Shown: one piece after another, positions 22,909 through 35,390 of the stretch
Layout of the letters: the number at the start of each line of letters is the position of its first letter
Numbering within the stretch: position 1 is the stretch's first letter
Assembly (NCBI GenBank): GCA_030068075.1
Contig: CM057839.1
Coordinates: forward strand, 54,588,960 to 54,652,959
Length of the DNA: 64,000 nucleotides
Origin: Paguma larvata
Lineage: Eukaryota > Chordata > Mammalia > Carnivora > Viverridae
Direction: 5' to 3'
Translations under genes and position numbers: made by a program
The notes under the pieces: model-generated
Database searches by the model: none
What the model was told of the DNA's origin: nothing
The model's input: the letters and a program-made list of their open reading frames with translations, nothing else

Positions 22909-23115
22909 AGTGCCCCTGATGGCTCAGTCGGTTAAGGGTCTGGCTCTTGATTTCGGCTCAGGGTCATGGTCTCATGGTTCATGGGATCGAGCCCCACATC
23001 GGGCTGATGGTGCAGAGCCTGCTTGGGAGTCCCTCTCTCCCTCTCTGCCCGCCTTCCCTGCTCCCATGAGCACATCACGTGTGCGCTCTCTCAAAATAAA
23101 TATACAGACATGAAA
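22909..23115 (+). mobile_element. Older CAN-SINE
   Basis: Head 'cccctgatggctcagtcgg', B-box region 'gggatcgagccccacatc', CT-rich part and 'caaaataaatatac' tail. It lies about 150 bp into the intron from the SIAH3 acceptor. A tail of AAC triplets follows at about 23117-23130. Confidence 0.9.
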
Positions 23116-23137
23116 ACAACAACAACAACAGAACGAG

Positions 23138-23265
23138 GGGAAACTGCCAGACTGTTTTCCAAAGTGGGGGCACCATTTTATACTCTCATCAGTCACGTAG
23201 GAGGATTCCAGTTTCTCCACGTCCTTGCCAACACTTCTGGTTGTCCGATCCGACAGCTGCTTTTA
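23138..23265 (-). mobile_element. L1 ORF2 3'-part fragment
   Basis: 'aaactgccagactgttttcc', 'caccattttatactctcatc' and 'ccagtttctccacgtccttg' are hallmark reverse L1 blocks. Confidence 0.8.
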
Positions 23266-23724
23266 TGAGACACAATTAAATTGTTTCGAAGGTCTTACCA
23301 GAGTTAGATGCTGAGACAGGGTTAAATCTTCTCCATGTCCCTTCATTTGGTATGAAATCTAAATTTTCCCAATTAAAAATAGAAGCTCCCACATAAAATT
23401 CCTTTCACAAAGAGATTTTCCAAATCTAATAGCATATTTAAAAAAAAAAAACAACTAAAAAAATTGAGGTAGAGTCCTTGGGTGGTTGAGATTCTGAAAA
23501 TTCAGTCCAAGAAAAGACAGTATTTATGTCTTTCTGATTCTTTAATACGATACTGAAACAAATAGGTAATTTCCCCTTCAGCATGCATTATGATGGTCAT
23601 TAGTCATAAAGACAAAAAACAATGTTTTTTGCTTTTTTAATACTGCTGATAATTTCGTGCAGGCATCAGAAGTCAGTGTAATTCTTCCTTTCCCTTTCTT
23701 ATCATTGATATTACTATAATTTTT

Positions 23725-23895
23725 TTCAGTTTATTTATTTTGAGAGAGAGAGAGGGAGAGAGAGAATCCCAAGCAGTTTCCGCAGCTGTCAGCACAGAGC
23801 CTGATGTGGGGCTCCAACTCACAATCTGTGAGATCGTGACCTGAGCTGAAACCAAGAGCCGGACGTTTAACCGACTGAGCCACCCAGGCGCCCCC
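23725..23895 (-). mobile_element. CAN-SINE, shortened
   Basis: Reverse-oriented head ('gccacccaggcgccccc') and body are present, while the CT part is short. Similar 'attgatattactataatttt' and 'cattgctattatttt' flanks suggest a decayed duplication. Confidence 0.88.
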
Positions 23896-24339
23896 ATTGC
23901 TATTATTTTTAGAACAACATTTCAGTCAGTGCCTGTTTGTCCTTCCATTGCTGCCAGGGGTCGTTCTGTCTTGGGTGCCCCTCCCCTTGGTCCTAAGGTG
24001 GGATACAGAGTTGCTTATGTGCAATTGGGTCACAGTTCCCAGGGAGGGAGGCTCATCTGTGACTCCCGGGACTTCCCCTGTCCCCCCACCCCCAGTGGAC
24101 ACAGTTCTGCCCTCTTCCAGGCTCACCGCTCCAGAGCAGCCTCCCGGGGGCTCCACGCGAGGAAGCCTCTACCCTGAGACTCTCCAACCCTTTGTTCCTC
24201 ATGGCAGCATCCTCGAATGCCCCCCAGAAGCCCCAGGAGCTGTGATGGCACCTTCTGATCAGGTCTCAGTAAACACGGATTGAATGCCTTCTCTGGCCGG
24301 ACCCTGAGGGTGCTAGGAGGGACAGCCGTGAGCTGGCTC

Positions 24340-24500
24340 TGGGTGGTACAAACCTTAGCACGCGCCTCGTTCATTGTGATTTTCACGAGGGTCCTCCCTG
24401 TGACACAAGGACTACGATTCGTATTTTTTGGTCGAAGAGACAGGCTTCCGTAGGAAGGTGCCCAAGGTTACAAGGCTTGGATGCGAAAGACGGGATCGGT
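24340..24500 (-). repeat. MIR SINE fragment
   Basis: Reverse MIR order: 'ttgtgattttcacgagg', 'gaagagacaggcttcc', 'gtgcccaaggttacaagg'. Confidence 0.55.
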
Positions 24501-27240
24501 TTTCACACCCCCGACTCTGAACACAGCAGCCCTGCTGCTTCCCTCCCCCCATCCCCGGCCTCCAGCTCCTCCTCCCTTCCTGGAGTGCCAGCTCGGTTTC
24601 CTTGAATTAGCCTGCGGGACCGGAGCTGTGCAGTGAGGTGGCACCTCACGGGGTGCTCCAGGCACGAGGCCGTCACGGGGCGGCCGGTCTCTGGGCAGAC
24701 CTCAGGCACTGCGTCCCTTGTGCCCCAGCTCTCCAAGCCCTATCAGGACTGCAGGTGCCTTTGGGCCCTTGCCTCTTCTCATTTCCTTTTGTCCCCAACA
24801 TGTAGAGGATGAGGGTGAAGGTCTGGCTCTGACTTGCGCCGTTGTGGGCCGCCAGAGTTCCCGTCTCCCTGGGCTCGGAGGATGGCTAACGGTGGGGGCC
24901 TGGCTGGCTTCCCTTTCTTTAGGGTATACGGGACCCACCCCCCTCCACTGCGTACACACCCCCACGTGGTTTCCTGGTCACCCTGTGGCCCAGGTGACCT
25001 AGAGGCAGGCGCGTGTCACACTAGCTCTGCTCTGGAGTCAGTAGCTCCAGCTGCCAGTTTTTGCGCCCTACCCCGGGAACGCAGCCGACCTGGGGTGTGA
25101 GCTACACGTGGCTTTCTGTAGTTCTTGTGCTGTTCCTAGGTGGAAGGGAAGGGGCAGCTTGCCGTCACCCATCCTGCACCCCTACCAGGCCCATGCGGGG
25201 GGAGGCTGCGTTCAGAATCCTGCTAGTGATGAGTCTGACTTCCCCTTTAGTGTTAAAGAGATGAAAGGGACTGACTAGTATGTAACCTCTACTAAGAATT
25301 AGGCACTGTGGAAAGTTGGCATTTTTTTGCATAATTGCTTCATTTAATTTTTCACAGAAAAGATCAATTCCCCTTTAAAAAAAATTAAGAAATTAAGTCT
25401 GGCTTAGTTCCTACCTGCCTGCTGGTGGCACGTACCATTTAGTCAGCGGGTGAGGGGGAGTTCTTCTCATCCCTTGGGATTGTACAAAAGCCCGGGGCTC
25501 ACACACTGTCAGCCACGTGCCAGGGTCCCCCAGGTCTTTCCAGCAGACTCAGGCCTGGCAGCGGGTCTGCTTTGTCCGCTGAGCTCAGGAGGACCTGGTC
25601 TCGGCCTCTCATGGAAAGCCCCCCGCACTGTCCCCTCTCCCAGCCTCTGAGAAGCTCCCCTCTTTCACTTCGTCTTCACAACAATCACTAGAGAAACAGA
25701 CTATGTTTGTCTTGCAGATGAAGAAACCTAGAGAGGCTGAGTACTCGCTCAGGGTGACACGGCTCTGGCTCTTAAGGGGTGCAGCGGGGAACAGAGCCCA
25801 GAGCAGTCCGAGGTGACAGAGATCATAGACTGTGACGATCACGGGCTGGATGTCCGCAGACTCTGGTCTCTTTCGCTGTTGACTTGTCCGGTAGCCCTGA
25901 TGAAGTCAGTTTCCCTATCAACAAAGTATTTATCTCAAAGGGTTGTTTGGGGATCAAAGGAAATAAATCAATCTTGTGAGACAGCTTTAATTACTACATC
26001 AAGTATTACATCAAGATGGCATTTCCCTTTAGATGTGGGTTTGGGCGATTACTTCTGGTGGCCTTCTGCCTGCCTGTGTCTGTCCTGGTCAGATGCCCTT
26101 TGCACTCGGGCAGCACTCTGGACTGAGCATGGGCCAACCTAAGGGCCCGGGAAGCCCAATATCGCACTTGGCCTGGGGCCTCCTGGCCCCACACGGACCC
26201 ATGACGACAGAAGATCCTGAAATCCCCGTCTCAGAAATGGGTCTCTGGGCTAGTTCCTCTCCACATGCCCTTCCCCGGGGCCATTTTCCATTTTCTGCAC
26301 CCTGTTGTGTGCGGCCCATATCAGAGATGTGAAATCAGGGTCGGGAGGGCCTGGGGAAGAAATACCTTGGCTTTCCTTTCTTCCCTCCTCCCAAACTCCC
26401 GCCAGTGCCTCCCATTGGCTAAATCCAGAGACCCCCCCCCAGGAGGGAGCCCAGAGATGCACTGGACAAGGGCCAGTTCCCTCTGAAAGTGGTGCTGCGT
26501 GAGACGCACAGGCAGAGGGAGCGCCCACCTGTACGCAGATACCTCCATTCCCTCCTCTCTGTGATACTCGCTGATCTGACCAGGCTGCGCCTCCGAGGCT
26601 GAACTTTGACTGATGGAGGGGGCTGGGGGGGAGGCAGATACATGCTCACAATTCCTTTAGCCATTCGACAAAAATATATGTAGTTCCTCCTGTGTGCAAG
26701 GGGCTGAGACTCACCAACAGAGTAAGGCCCCTGTTCCTGCCTCAGGAGCTCACTAGGAGTGTGTAGAATATGGAATGCAGAACTGCAGGATGCGGTGGGG
26801 GCTCTGAGCCCAAGGTAGGGGAGGTGGCTACTCTGGCCGGTGGAAAGTGACATTTACACCAGGCAAGGCACGTAGAGTGAATCCTTTAACAAAATAGGTC
26901 AAAGGTTTGCCGATGGGGCAGAGAGCAGAAATGACAAGTTCCGTGTGGCTGGTAGGTGGAGGTGCTGGTGGCGATGGAGAAGAGGTGGCCGTGGTGCTGG
27001 AGAGCAGCCGGAGGCAGCAAGATGTCACCAGTGCTCAGGGGAAGTCACTACGGGGCCCAAGAGACACAGCTTCACGCATTAGAGCGCTCCTGTGCGCTTA
27101 GGATGGGGCCAGTGGCGAGTCCCCATGCTTATCCAACCAGAGGGCCTTAACAATGGCCATTCCACCTAGACTCTCTGTGCTTCCTTCCACCTCATCTTCC
27201 ACTAGCCTTTTCATTTTTTAATTGCTGCTGGGTGCCAAAG
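24501..27240. other. Intronic unique sequence with old repeat scraps
   Basis: GC-rich in parts, with many short ORFs on both strands and no recognised exon. It includes the MIR at 25655 and a reverse L2-like scrap at about 26655-26780. Confidence 0.55.
25655..25830 (-). repeat. MIR SINE fragment
   Basis: 'ttcgtcttcacaacaatca', 'cagatgaagaaacctagagagg' and 'ctcagggtgacacggctctgg' match reverse MIR. A further MIR scrap may lie at 25270-25380. Confidence 0.65.
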
Positions 27241-27249
27241 CCCGGGGCA

Positions 27250-27720
27250 TAATCTAAAGCCACTGAAGTGAATGACTATGCAAATAGAGCCAGACATTCT
27301 AAACTCGGGGAGCCCATGCCCTTGCTGTGCCCCAAGAAGGCTCTAAGAATAAACCCAGCCTTAATTCTTCACTTCTTCCGGCTCCATTTTCTGATGGAAA
27401 ATATGTTTCATTTAAACGATCTTCGGGTGAGTGAGGTCACAGGGCTTCTGGCTGGGAGAAAGGATTCTTTTAATTGGCAAAATGCTAATCGTTTTGGAAA
27501 ATGAATTCTAATCTTCCCATCTAATACAGTGGATGTGTGAGTAATTACTTTCCTTCACTAAACTGTTAATGCAACATCAGTGATTACGCTAATTAAAACT
27601 AATGAACTCTTACAGGCTGATAAACTCTTCAGTCAGTCAGCGATGCCTTCCTCCCATTGGCTGTATTTAACTCCCCATTTGGAAGAGAGATCTTGAATTA
27701 ACCTTTAGAATAATGTGCAG
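27250..27720. promoter_or_regulatory. SIAH3: Candidate conserved non-coding element in SIAH3 intron 1
   Basis: AT-rich repeat-free block with an octamer ATGCAAAT at 27278-27285 and TAATTA homeodomain cores at 27542-27547 and 27590-27595. The composition and lack of repeats suggest a constrained element; conservation itself is not visible here. Confidence 0.3.
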
Positions 27721-28669
27721 AATTGGGTTTAGAAGTGTTAGGCTTTATGGACTGGGTATAATTCTTTCCCCAAGCATTAGTGAGACCATTTCCATTGAGG
27801 GTGTAATTGAATTTAAAAAACGCCTTCCTTAATTTGATCAGCCACACTCCTATGGTTGGTAATGGCTCTCTCTCCAAATCCTGGCCTCCAAAGACGAAAA
27901 CCGCCCCCGGAAAATCTCGTGACCCTTCCCGCTCGCTGTGGCCAGCAAGCGCTGCTGTTACATTTCAGCTGAGGGAGGGTTCGCACCCAATTTCAAATGA
28001 CAGGCGTTTGCTTTGAGTTCGCTCATGCGACTCTCATTTGTGAGAGCGACTTCAGGGAGGGGGATGGAAAGGCAGCACGGACCCAGGGCCGAAGAGCAGT
28101 GGGGGAGTGGGTAAAATTTTAGGGTAGGTATCAGAGTTTTGGGATAAGGTCGAGGCCTGCACCGAGTTTGTAATCCGGTCTGCTAAGAAGCGGGAATAAC
28201 TCTTGACTACCCTCAGGTCCCACTCTGCAGTGCGTAAGAATTCTCACTGTTTCCAGGAGGGACAGTTAAGGCCGAAGGCTGAGCGTTGCCTGTTCTACTT
28301 TCCTGGGACGCCGTGGCTTTTCACCTCTTTTCATCGAAACCTAGCATGACTGCAGACGTGCACACGAAACCCAGGCGGACTCTGGAATGCCTTCCAAACA
28401 GTTAAAAGATAAGTTAAGCTGAGAGCAGAAAACAACAGTGGGACTTTTATCACCTGGAGTGGAACATCTTCATTAGAAACTGTGTTCCAATGTCCGTTTC
28501 CCCCAGTCTTCGTTATACTTGGCACACAGAGGGATGCCATCTTCTGTGGCCAGCATGCTAATGTCTGTAATTTAAAATATTTTAGTGGAGGGAAGGTGAC
28601 AGAAGTGTGTACCTTTTGGACCAACACTGGGGGGGTATCGGTTCCCTAATCGGGAATTCACACTTTGAA

Positions 28670-28860
28670 TCGATCATCCAGCGTTCTATCCGGAAGGCCA
28701 CGCTCCAGAGATAACAACTCCAATTGCCTCAATTAGTATCCACATTTCTGACCCACACCAGATGCTGCTAATTACCATTTCGCAGAGGTTTTCATTGGTG
28801 AAATTAGTAGTTAGTTAATTCAGAATAATAAAGGCTAGAAATGGACTTGCCTGGGTGAAA
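28670..28860. promoter_or_regulatory. Candidate conserved non-coding element
   Basis: Dense homeodomain-type words (CAATTAG, TAATTA at 28769-28774, TTAATT near 28815) in a repeat-free stretch. Tentative. Confidence 0.25.
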
Positions 28861-29445
28861 TTGGTGGTTTTCAAGCCATGAAGATTGGTTTAAGTACTTC
28901 AGAGAGATTCTTCACTTTAGGGATGGGCCCGGAAGCTTATTCCCTAAATGTGCCTGTATCTGGCCTCTGAGTCAAGGACTGTCTCTAAGAGTGTCTGATT
29001 CTTGCCTCTGTTACATCACTGCATACACAGTTTCTTGACTGATGGTCAAAATTATGTAAATTGAGCAAGGAGGTATCGGTTAGCAAACACACAGAAGGCT
29101 TGGGTCTTGGGATAGGGATGCCGTTAACTAATTAGAAAAGAGGAAAATGAAAATGAAAATGTTGGTAAACAAAACTTTTTAAGAACCAAGGTCCACGGGC
29201 AAAGAGCAACGAGAGGGGTCCATACAGATGTCTACACGTATACACACCAGTCCTATGATTTCAAAAGCTTCTTGACCAACCTGGTCATCGTACACACACA
29301 GTACAGTCTCACTCTCTGAGGAGCGGGGAAGGAATCTTTGGGTGGCATTTTGAAAAGAAAACATATGACCCAGACCTGGAGCTCTCAGGGCCCTTTAGTT
29401 CCTAGGTCCTGGTCCTTGGCCACCCAGGATTGGTTTATTTATATA
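28861..29445. other. Intronic unique sequence, nothing identified
   Basis: Contains a short AAAATG triple repeat near 29144-29162. No exon or transposon recognised. Confidence 0.5.
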
Positions 29446-29461
29446 TAGTTTCCTGCCTTTT

Positions 29462-29640
29462 AATGTTTATTTATTTTGAGTGGGGGAGGGGCCGAGAGAG
29501 ACACACACAGAATCCAAAGCAGGCTTCAGGTTCTGAACTGTCAGCACAGAGTCCCACACGGGGCTCGAACTCACAAACCGGGAGATCATGACCTGAGCGT
29601 AAGTCGGACGCTTAACTGACTGAGCCACCCAGGCGCCCCC
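29462..29640 (-). mobile_element. SINEC_Fc-type CAN-SINE
   Basis: Reverse-oriented copy with an exact 16-bp duplication, TAGTTTCCTGCCTTTT, at 29446-29461 and 29641-29656. Confidence 0.96.
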
Positions 29641-29656
29641 TAGTTTCCTGCCTTTT

Positions 29657-31740
29657 GAGAGCCATCAGGATGGGGACTTATGGTTCGCATGTCCTCACTG
29701 CTCACATGGTGCCTGACATGCAATAGATGCTTGATACATATTTGTAACACCCATCGGGGCCTTAGTGATAGCTTCACATGTGAGGATCGTGTTGGTTCTT
29801 ACCCTTTATATCATTTCAGTGGCTCAGCCACAGTCCCAGCTGGTGTTGTCTGTTGGAGACCAATGAGCCTCTGAGACCAATGAGCCACCTGAGAGAGGGT
29901 GCCGCCTCTCTCCCTGCCCTGTGGAGTCGAGCAGCAGTTAAGACCTGTCCAGCTCATACTGGAAATCACTAGCTCATGGTCTTCTTTCCTCAACTAGGGT
30001 GGAAGTCACTGAGGGCAGGGGGCGTATTTAGTGTCCCGGTGCCTAGCCCAGTGATGGGCAAATCCAGCACTTGGAAGTATCTGGCATCCAGAAAACTCTC
30101 CATCAATTTTTGTTGTTTGAGTAAATGAATGCATGAATGACTTGTAAATGGAGCAGTGTTCTGGACCAAATCCTTGGCAAGGCTGTTTGTTTTCAGGTGG
30201 AGGCTCCGTCCTGTACCTTTGATGCTCAGTTGTTAGATTTTCAGGAGTGTGTAGGAGTGTGTATGTCCATGTGAGTCCGCAGCTGTGGTTGTATCAGGAA
30301 GGTCTCCTGGAAGCCCCTTCCCAAGAACCCGGCAGTGAAGGGACACAGAGTATATACTGGGCTGTGACCAGGAGGGGGGCATGGAGGTGTGCTCAGCTGC
30401 CATCATAGGATATAAAATAAAAGCTGTGAAGAACAAATTTGAATGGGTCAGAGGGGTACTTTATTTGCTTTTGCTTTTTTACAGAGATTACTCTAAGCCT
30501 CAGACATTCCTTTTATTAATAGCAGATTGCTTTTTACAGGTTGTTTGTGAAGGACGGTCTGCTCTATCAACCAAGGAAATCTGTCCCCTTGCTAGACTGA
30601 TCTAGACCCACTTTCCCCTTCCATACCTGGGCAAGATCACCACACAAAAGGCTGAATGCACCCATAACTCCTCTAGTTACACCTCTCTTCTTGAGATGAG
30701 GCCCTAAAGGGTTGTGCCTGCCCAGAGCACTTGAACTGGACCTTGGAGACCACACTCCAGGTAACGAAGATCCTGCATTCCCTACTCAGTGGCTCTAAGT
30801 CAACATCCTGTAGCTATGCTGTTTCTAGGATCCAACATCCAGAAGGTGGGCCGTTAGATATGAGATATGGCCCACGGGTGACTATTTTGGGGAGATATGC
30901 ACAGAGCTTGGATGTGTGGCCTGTGTGGGTTCATTTGCTTTTGCCTGAGACCTATCACAGGGCCAGACTAAGCCTCATTAGGAAGAAAGCGAGACAGGCC
31001 ATTGGCTGGGGGTTGTGGCCGTGCAGATCACTCTGAAGGGGCAATTATTAAAGGAGGAGGGTAGAACATATTTTAAGAGTCTCTTACCTTGATTTGTACT
31101 TGTAAGTATGTGAACTTGTAAGTGTGTGGACCTCCATTTGCACTTTGGCCTTGAGCCCTGCAAATGTTAGGGGCGGGCCTGCAGTCACACCACGTAGTCA
31201 GAAGAGTGCTGCTCTATCTTCATTTCTCTGTGGCTCTGCCTTTCTTCTGTGAGATTTTGAGCCAGCTAATGAGTATTATGAATCTTGCAGATGAAGACTT
31301 TTTCCTAAAAGCAACTTTTTGTGTGGTCGCGTTTTTATATCTACATTTGGCAAGTGAACCCTGGTGTCTGGGTGAGCAGTTTAAAGGTTAAAAATAAATC
31401 AATCGAAGCCCCATCAACATGAGCATCTCCTCAGAGGAGGAAGGAGGGAGTGACTCGAGGGAGGGGTGCCCAGCCTGCTGGGAGCACCGCTTCAGCCAGT
31501 CTGCCCGAGCTCAGGCTGTGGGCGATCTCAGAGCCGCTCACGGTATGGGTATGGTAGGAGCCAGTGCCGGAAGTGAGAGAGGGGCCGTCTTGCTGAAAAT
31601 GGCTACATACACACCTGCAAACTTCAGAAGTTGTGAGGGGACAGAGGTGTGTCCTCTGTGTTCTGAGACTTTCTGATGGCAAGGCTGCTCTAAGGCCATA
31701 TGCCAACCTTGTTTGTCTGTTTTGTTTTTAAGACATCATG
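29657..31740. other. Intronic unique sequence with faint L2 scraps
   Basis: Patterns such as 'ggtgcctgacatgcaatag' (near 29710) and 'cactgagggcagggggcg' (near 30009) are L2-like. Nothing coding is recognised. Confidence 0.5.
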
Positions 31741-31759
31741 ACCAGGATCTCAAATCCAG

Positions 31760-32080
31760 CCTTCTCTGCAAGACCTCTGTACCTTCCTCGTCCCTCTCCC
31801 CTATAGTACCCTTTGGCCTGGCTAAGCTGTGTTCTTTCTTGGCGTGTTCCATATTCTGCACAGGTTGGTCTTTAGTTTGCATGCTTCCTTTATAACACAC
31901 AGCACGCTTACTCAAGGTCCAGATTTCCTGCTAGACCATGATGTGAGCTCCAGGTGGGTGAGCATTACATCTGTTTTAACCCTGCTATATCCCAGGGACA
32001 ATAGTGCTTGGATCATGGTAGGTTCCCAAGAAATAATTTTGGAGAAGATGAATGAACAACCCCTCCCCATTGACCTGTTA
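31760..32080 (+). repeat. L2 LINE fragment
   Basis: L2 3'-end order: 'ggcgtgttccatattctgc', 'gatgtgagctccaggtggg', 'aatagtgcttggatcatgg', 'agaagatgaatgaac'. Confidence 0.55.
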
Positions 32081-32180
32081 TTCTAACACAGTCTAATTAC
32101 TTTTGACCATCTGGCTCCTGCTACCCTAAGGCAAGTCACCCTCATCACCTCTCTGGGCTCCCACAAGAGCCTCCTGACTA

Positions 32181-32686
32181 GTTGTAGTGGGTTGAAACGT
32201 GGATCCAAAAAATATGTCTACCTCCTAACTTCTGGAACTTATGAATGTGACTTCATCTGAGAAAAAAGGTCTTTGGAGATGTAAATAAGCTAAGGATCTT
32301 GAAATGAAATCATCCCGAATTATCCAGATAGAACCTCAATCTAATGACAGTATTCTTAGAAGATATGGTAGAGAAGACATGGGCAGAAGAGAAAGCCACA
32401 GAGCAGAAGACCATGTAAAGATCAAGCAAGAAGTTAGAATGATGTGGCCGCAAGCCAAGGAATGCCTGGAGCCACCAGAACCAGAAGAAGCAATGAAGGA
32501 TTCTCTCCTAGAGCCGTCAGAGGGGATATGGCCCTTCAGGGGGGAAATGACCAAGTCATTTCACACAAAAGACCAAAACACCTTCATTTCAGAATTTTGG
32601 CCTCCAGAACTGTGTGAGAATAAATTCCTGTTATTTTGAGTGTCAAGTCGGTGGTAATTGTATGGTAGACCTGGGAAACTAATACA
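32181..32686 (+). mobile_element. MLT1-like ERVL-MaLR solitary LTR
   Basis: The LTR carries the typical blocks 'gaatgtgacttcatctgag', 'gatgtggccgcaagccaagg', 'ggcctccagaactgtgtgag' plus AATAAA, and ends in 'gggaaactaatac'. It is about 505 bp, near full length. The 111-codon ORF inside is LTR sequence, not a gene. Subfamily not assigned. Confidence 0.85.
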
Positions 32687-32719
32687 TGAGTCTCCCTGTA
32701 TCCATTCTTGCCTCATACA

Positions 32720-33315
32720 GACTGTAATTTTTCTCCCTTAGTATTTTAACGGGTTTCCATCACACTCTGAATAAAACCAAAGGTCCCTATCATGGCCATC
32801 AAGAGCCAACACATTTCGGCTCCCAGCTAACTCTCTGGCCTTGCCTTTTTCTCACCCATATCTTCCTTGCTCCCTTTGATCTAAACAATATACCACTTTC
32901 TGTGCATTAAACATGCTGTATTTACCTGCCGTAGGGCCTTTGCCTGATCTCTTTGCCTAGATCACTACGAGATACCCATGATGGGTCTCTTTCCCACTTC
33001 ATTTGCAGCTCTGCTCTGAAAATACCTTCACTCTGAGGCTGCCTTCACTTACCCTCATTTATAAAAAACCCCTCTCAGTCCTCTTACTCTGATTTATTTT
33101 ACTCCATGGCATTTATCAACACGATAGAACCATAATGCACATATAGTATAGGTCATATATCTACGCATGTGCTCTGCACTGTGTCCTGTGCCTTCTGTGC
33201 TGCAGTAAGTTTCTTGGGACTAGGAGCGTGGCTATCTTGGTTGACTACTGTATCTCTAGAACATTATGCGGTACCTAAAAGATAACAGCAATTTTTTTTG
33301 AATGAATAATTTCCT
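32720..33315 (+). repeat. L2 LINE 3' end, long copy
   Basis: Follows L2 order over about 600 bp: 'ctgaataaaaccaaaggtcc', 'gtagggcctttgcctgatc', 'cctctcagtcctcttactctg', and a closing 'ttttttgaatgaataat'. Confidence 0.75.
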
Positions 33316-34190
33316 CTTGGTCTTAACCTCTTCCATCGTAGAGGACCTGAGTGAAGTGTACATGTCACTGGAATGTTGATATGACTGTCCCCATTCCCGA
33401 CACCCTACCCTGATCTCCCCATCAGAGTTTTGGGCAGCTGTAACTTGGTGGATTTCTCCCAGCCTGTGACTGCTGACACCATGGAACTTCCTGTGTCTGT
33501 AGGGGAACTAGGGAGGCAACGGAGAGAGGCGTTCATTCGTGGGTGTCCCCGATCCCTGCATCAATAGCCTCTTTGAACGACTGATTTGCAGATTCAGAGT
33601 AAGACGTAGCAGCAGCATTCCTGAGCTCACTCTAACTTTCAAAGTGGGCCTGTGCTTAGAGTCAGGCCTAGCTTCCTGTGTATGATATTAGGCCTGTCCT
33701 CTAGGACTTTCTGGCCTGTCCATTCTGGCTCCCGGTCTCTGGATTTCCCACTGCTGATGAATTCATGCCTGCACACTGTACCCGACAAAGGCTTCAAGGC
33801 CCAGCATGGCAAGGCTGTGAGAGAAGCAGAGGTTCTCTGCGTGCCTAGGCCCCCCGGTTGGAATTCTGGTTTCCTCCCTGTGGACTCGCCTCTTTCCTGG
33901 ATGATTGAGACTGGGAAGTGCTTCACTGTCAGGGAACACTGTCTACACACAGGCGTGGACTCTAGTCCTTCCGGGATGCTTAGCAACTCACATCCATGTG
34001 CTGATACCAGAAATGCACACATCTAGAGCAGAGGACCAGGTCATTTCACACAAGAGACCATCTTTCAACAGCAGGCTACATTCCCAAGTAACGATCTTTA
34101 GCAAATTAGGCCTTCCTACATAAGGTTGTCCTTAAAATAGGAAGGGTGTCATTTGATCAAGAGTAGATGGCAAGATGGTGCTACAGAGTA
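33316..34190. other. Intronic unique sequence, nothing identified
   Basis: Two ORFs of 124 and 127 codons overlap antisense to each other at 33640-34026. Neither has a recognised domain, so no gene is called. Confidence 0.5.
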
Positions 34191-34194
34191 GAAA

Positions 34195-34400
34195 GAAAAC
34201 ATATTTGAAGTCTGACAAACTTGGAAACGAATCCTGGCTTTGCTACTAAAAACTGTGAGACCGTGGATTCATTCATTAACCTCCTTGTACTTCAGTTTCT
34301 TTATAAGATGGGAATTATAATGTCATAGGGTTGAAGTGAGGACTGAAGGAGATAACATAGTGTGTTGTGTGGTATCTGGCCCCAAGTAAGAAGATATTAT
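34195..34400 (+). repeat. MIR SINE
   Basis: 'aatcctggctttgctact', 'cctccttgtacttcagtttc', 'agatgggaattataatg', 'catagggttgaagtgagg' give clear MIR order. Another MIR scrap lies at about 34650-34760. Confidence 0.7.
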
Positions 34401-35144
34401 TACCTAAATAATTGTTGTGTTCACTACAAGGATCTTTATTGTCAACTGGCTGGTTGATGGAGATGTGAGCTAGGGAAACTCACCTGGCATAATTTCTAGG
34501 CTCATAGCTGAGTTAGATGAAATCATAAAAATGCCAGAGCCCTTCCAAATCCCCCTTAGAGCTCCCTGACGATTCTCACCCTACACCAGTGTTTTCACTA
34601 GCAAAAGCCTTTTACTATTTGCATCTCGGCCCTGGCCAACGGATGTTGGTTGCAACGTAGAGAGTGGTTTAATGTATGTAAAGAGCCTAGCTTAGTGCTT
34701 GGCACAGAGGTGGTCCTCAGTAAATGTTTACTGTCACCCTCATCATCATCGTCACCAACTAGCATTTTGGTCAGTGCAATGCCGCTCCAAAGTTTAGGCA
34801 ATCCTACGAGCAGGTCTGGCCTGTGGTCCTCCCACCTTTCCCACCTTTCCCACCTGTGCATCCCTCTTTGCTCCGCTGAGGGTCTCTCTTTGAGGCCTGT
34901 CCCTGTGCTGGCACGGCCTGAATAGCATTGCCTAGGCAGTGCCTTCCCTTGAGACCAGCTCTCCCTGCTCGGGAGCTATCTCATCCTTTCTTTATCTTTA
35001 AAGCATGTTTCCTGATGGAAGTTTGCCCCGTGTGTCTTTCTGCCTCCCCAGAGCCTCCGATCCACACTGCCCTTGGCAGTGATATTCAAGATGATTTGCA
35101 CCATCATTATAACACCTAAGCAGCCCTGCTGTATGCAAGAGTCC

Positions 35145-35390
35145 CTGAAAAAAAGAAAGGTATAGCCATACCCGATGGCTTAAATGAAACAGATGGACAG
35201 TACCAAGTGTTGGCAAGGATGTGGAGCAACTGAAGCTCTCACACACTGCTGATGGGAGTGTAAAGTGATAAAATCACCTTGGGAATTTTTTTTGGCAGTA
35301 TCCGTTGAAGCTAAATATACGGCAGCCCCTTTGACTCAGCAGTCGCACCCCTGGGCATCCGTTTGTGGGGAAACAATTCTTCATTGACCT
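35145..35390 (+). mobile_element. Old L1 fragment (part 1)
   Basis: 'agtaccaagtgttggcaagg', 'actgctgatgggagtgtaaag' and 'ttgactcagcagtcgcacc' are L1 ORF2 3'-part blocks. The element seems to resume at 35870 after about 480 bp of other sequence. Confidence 0.7.

Noticed and set aside
32304..32639. 111-codon ORF
   Set aside because: Entirely inside an MLT1-like LTR.
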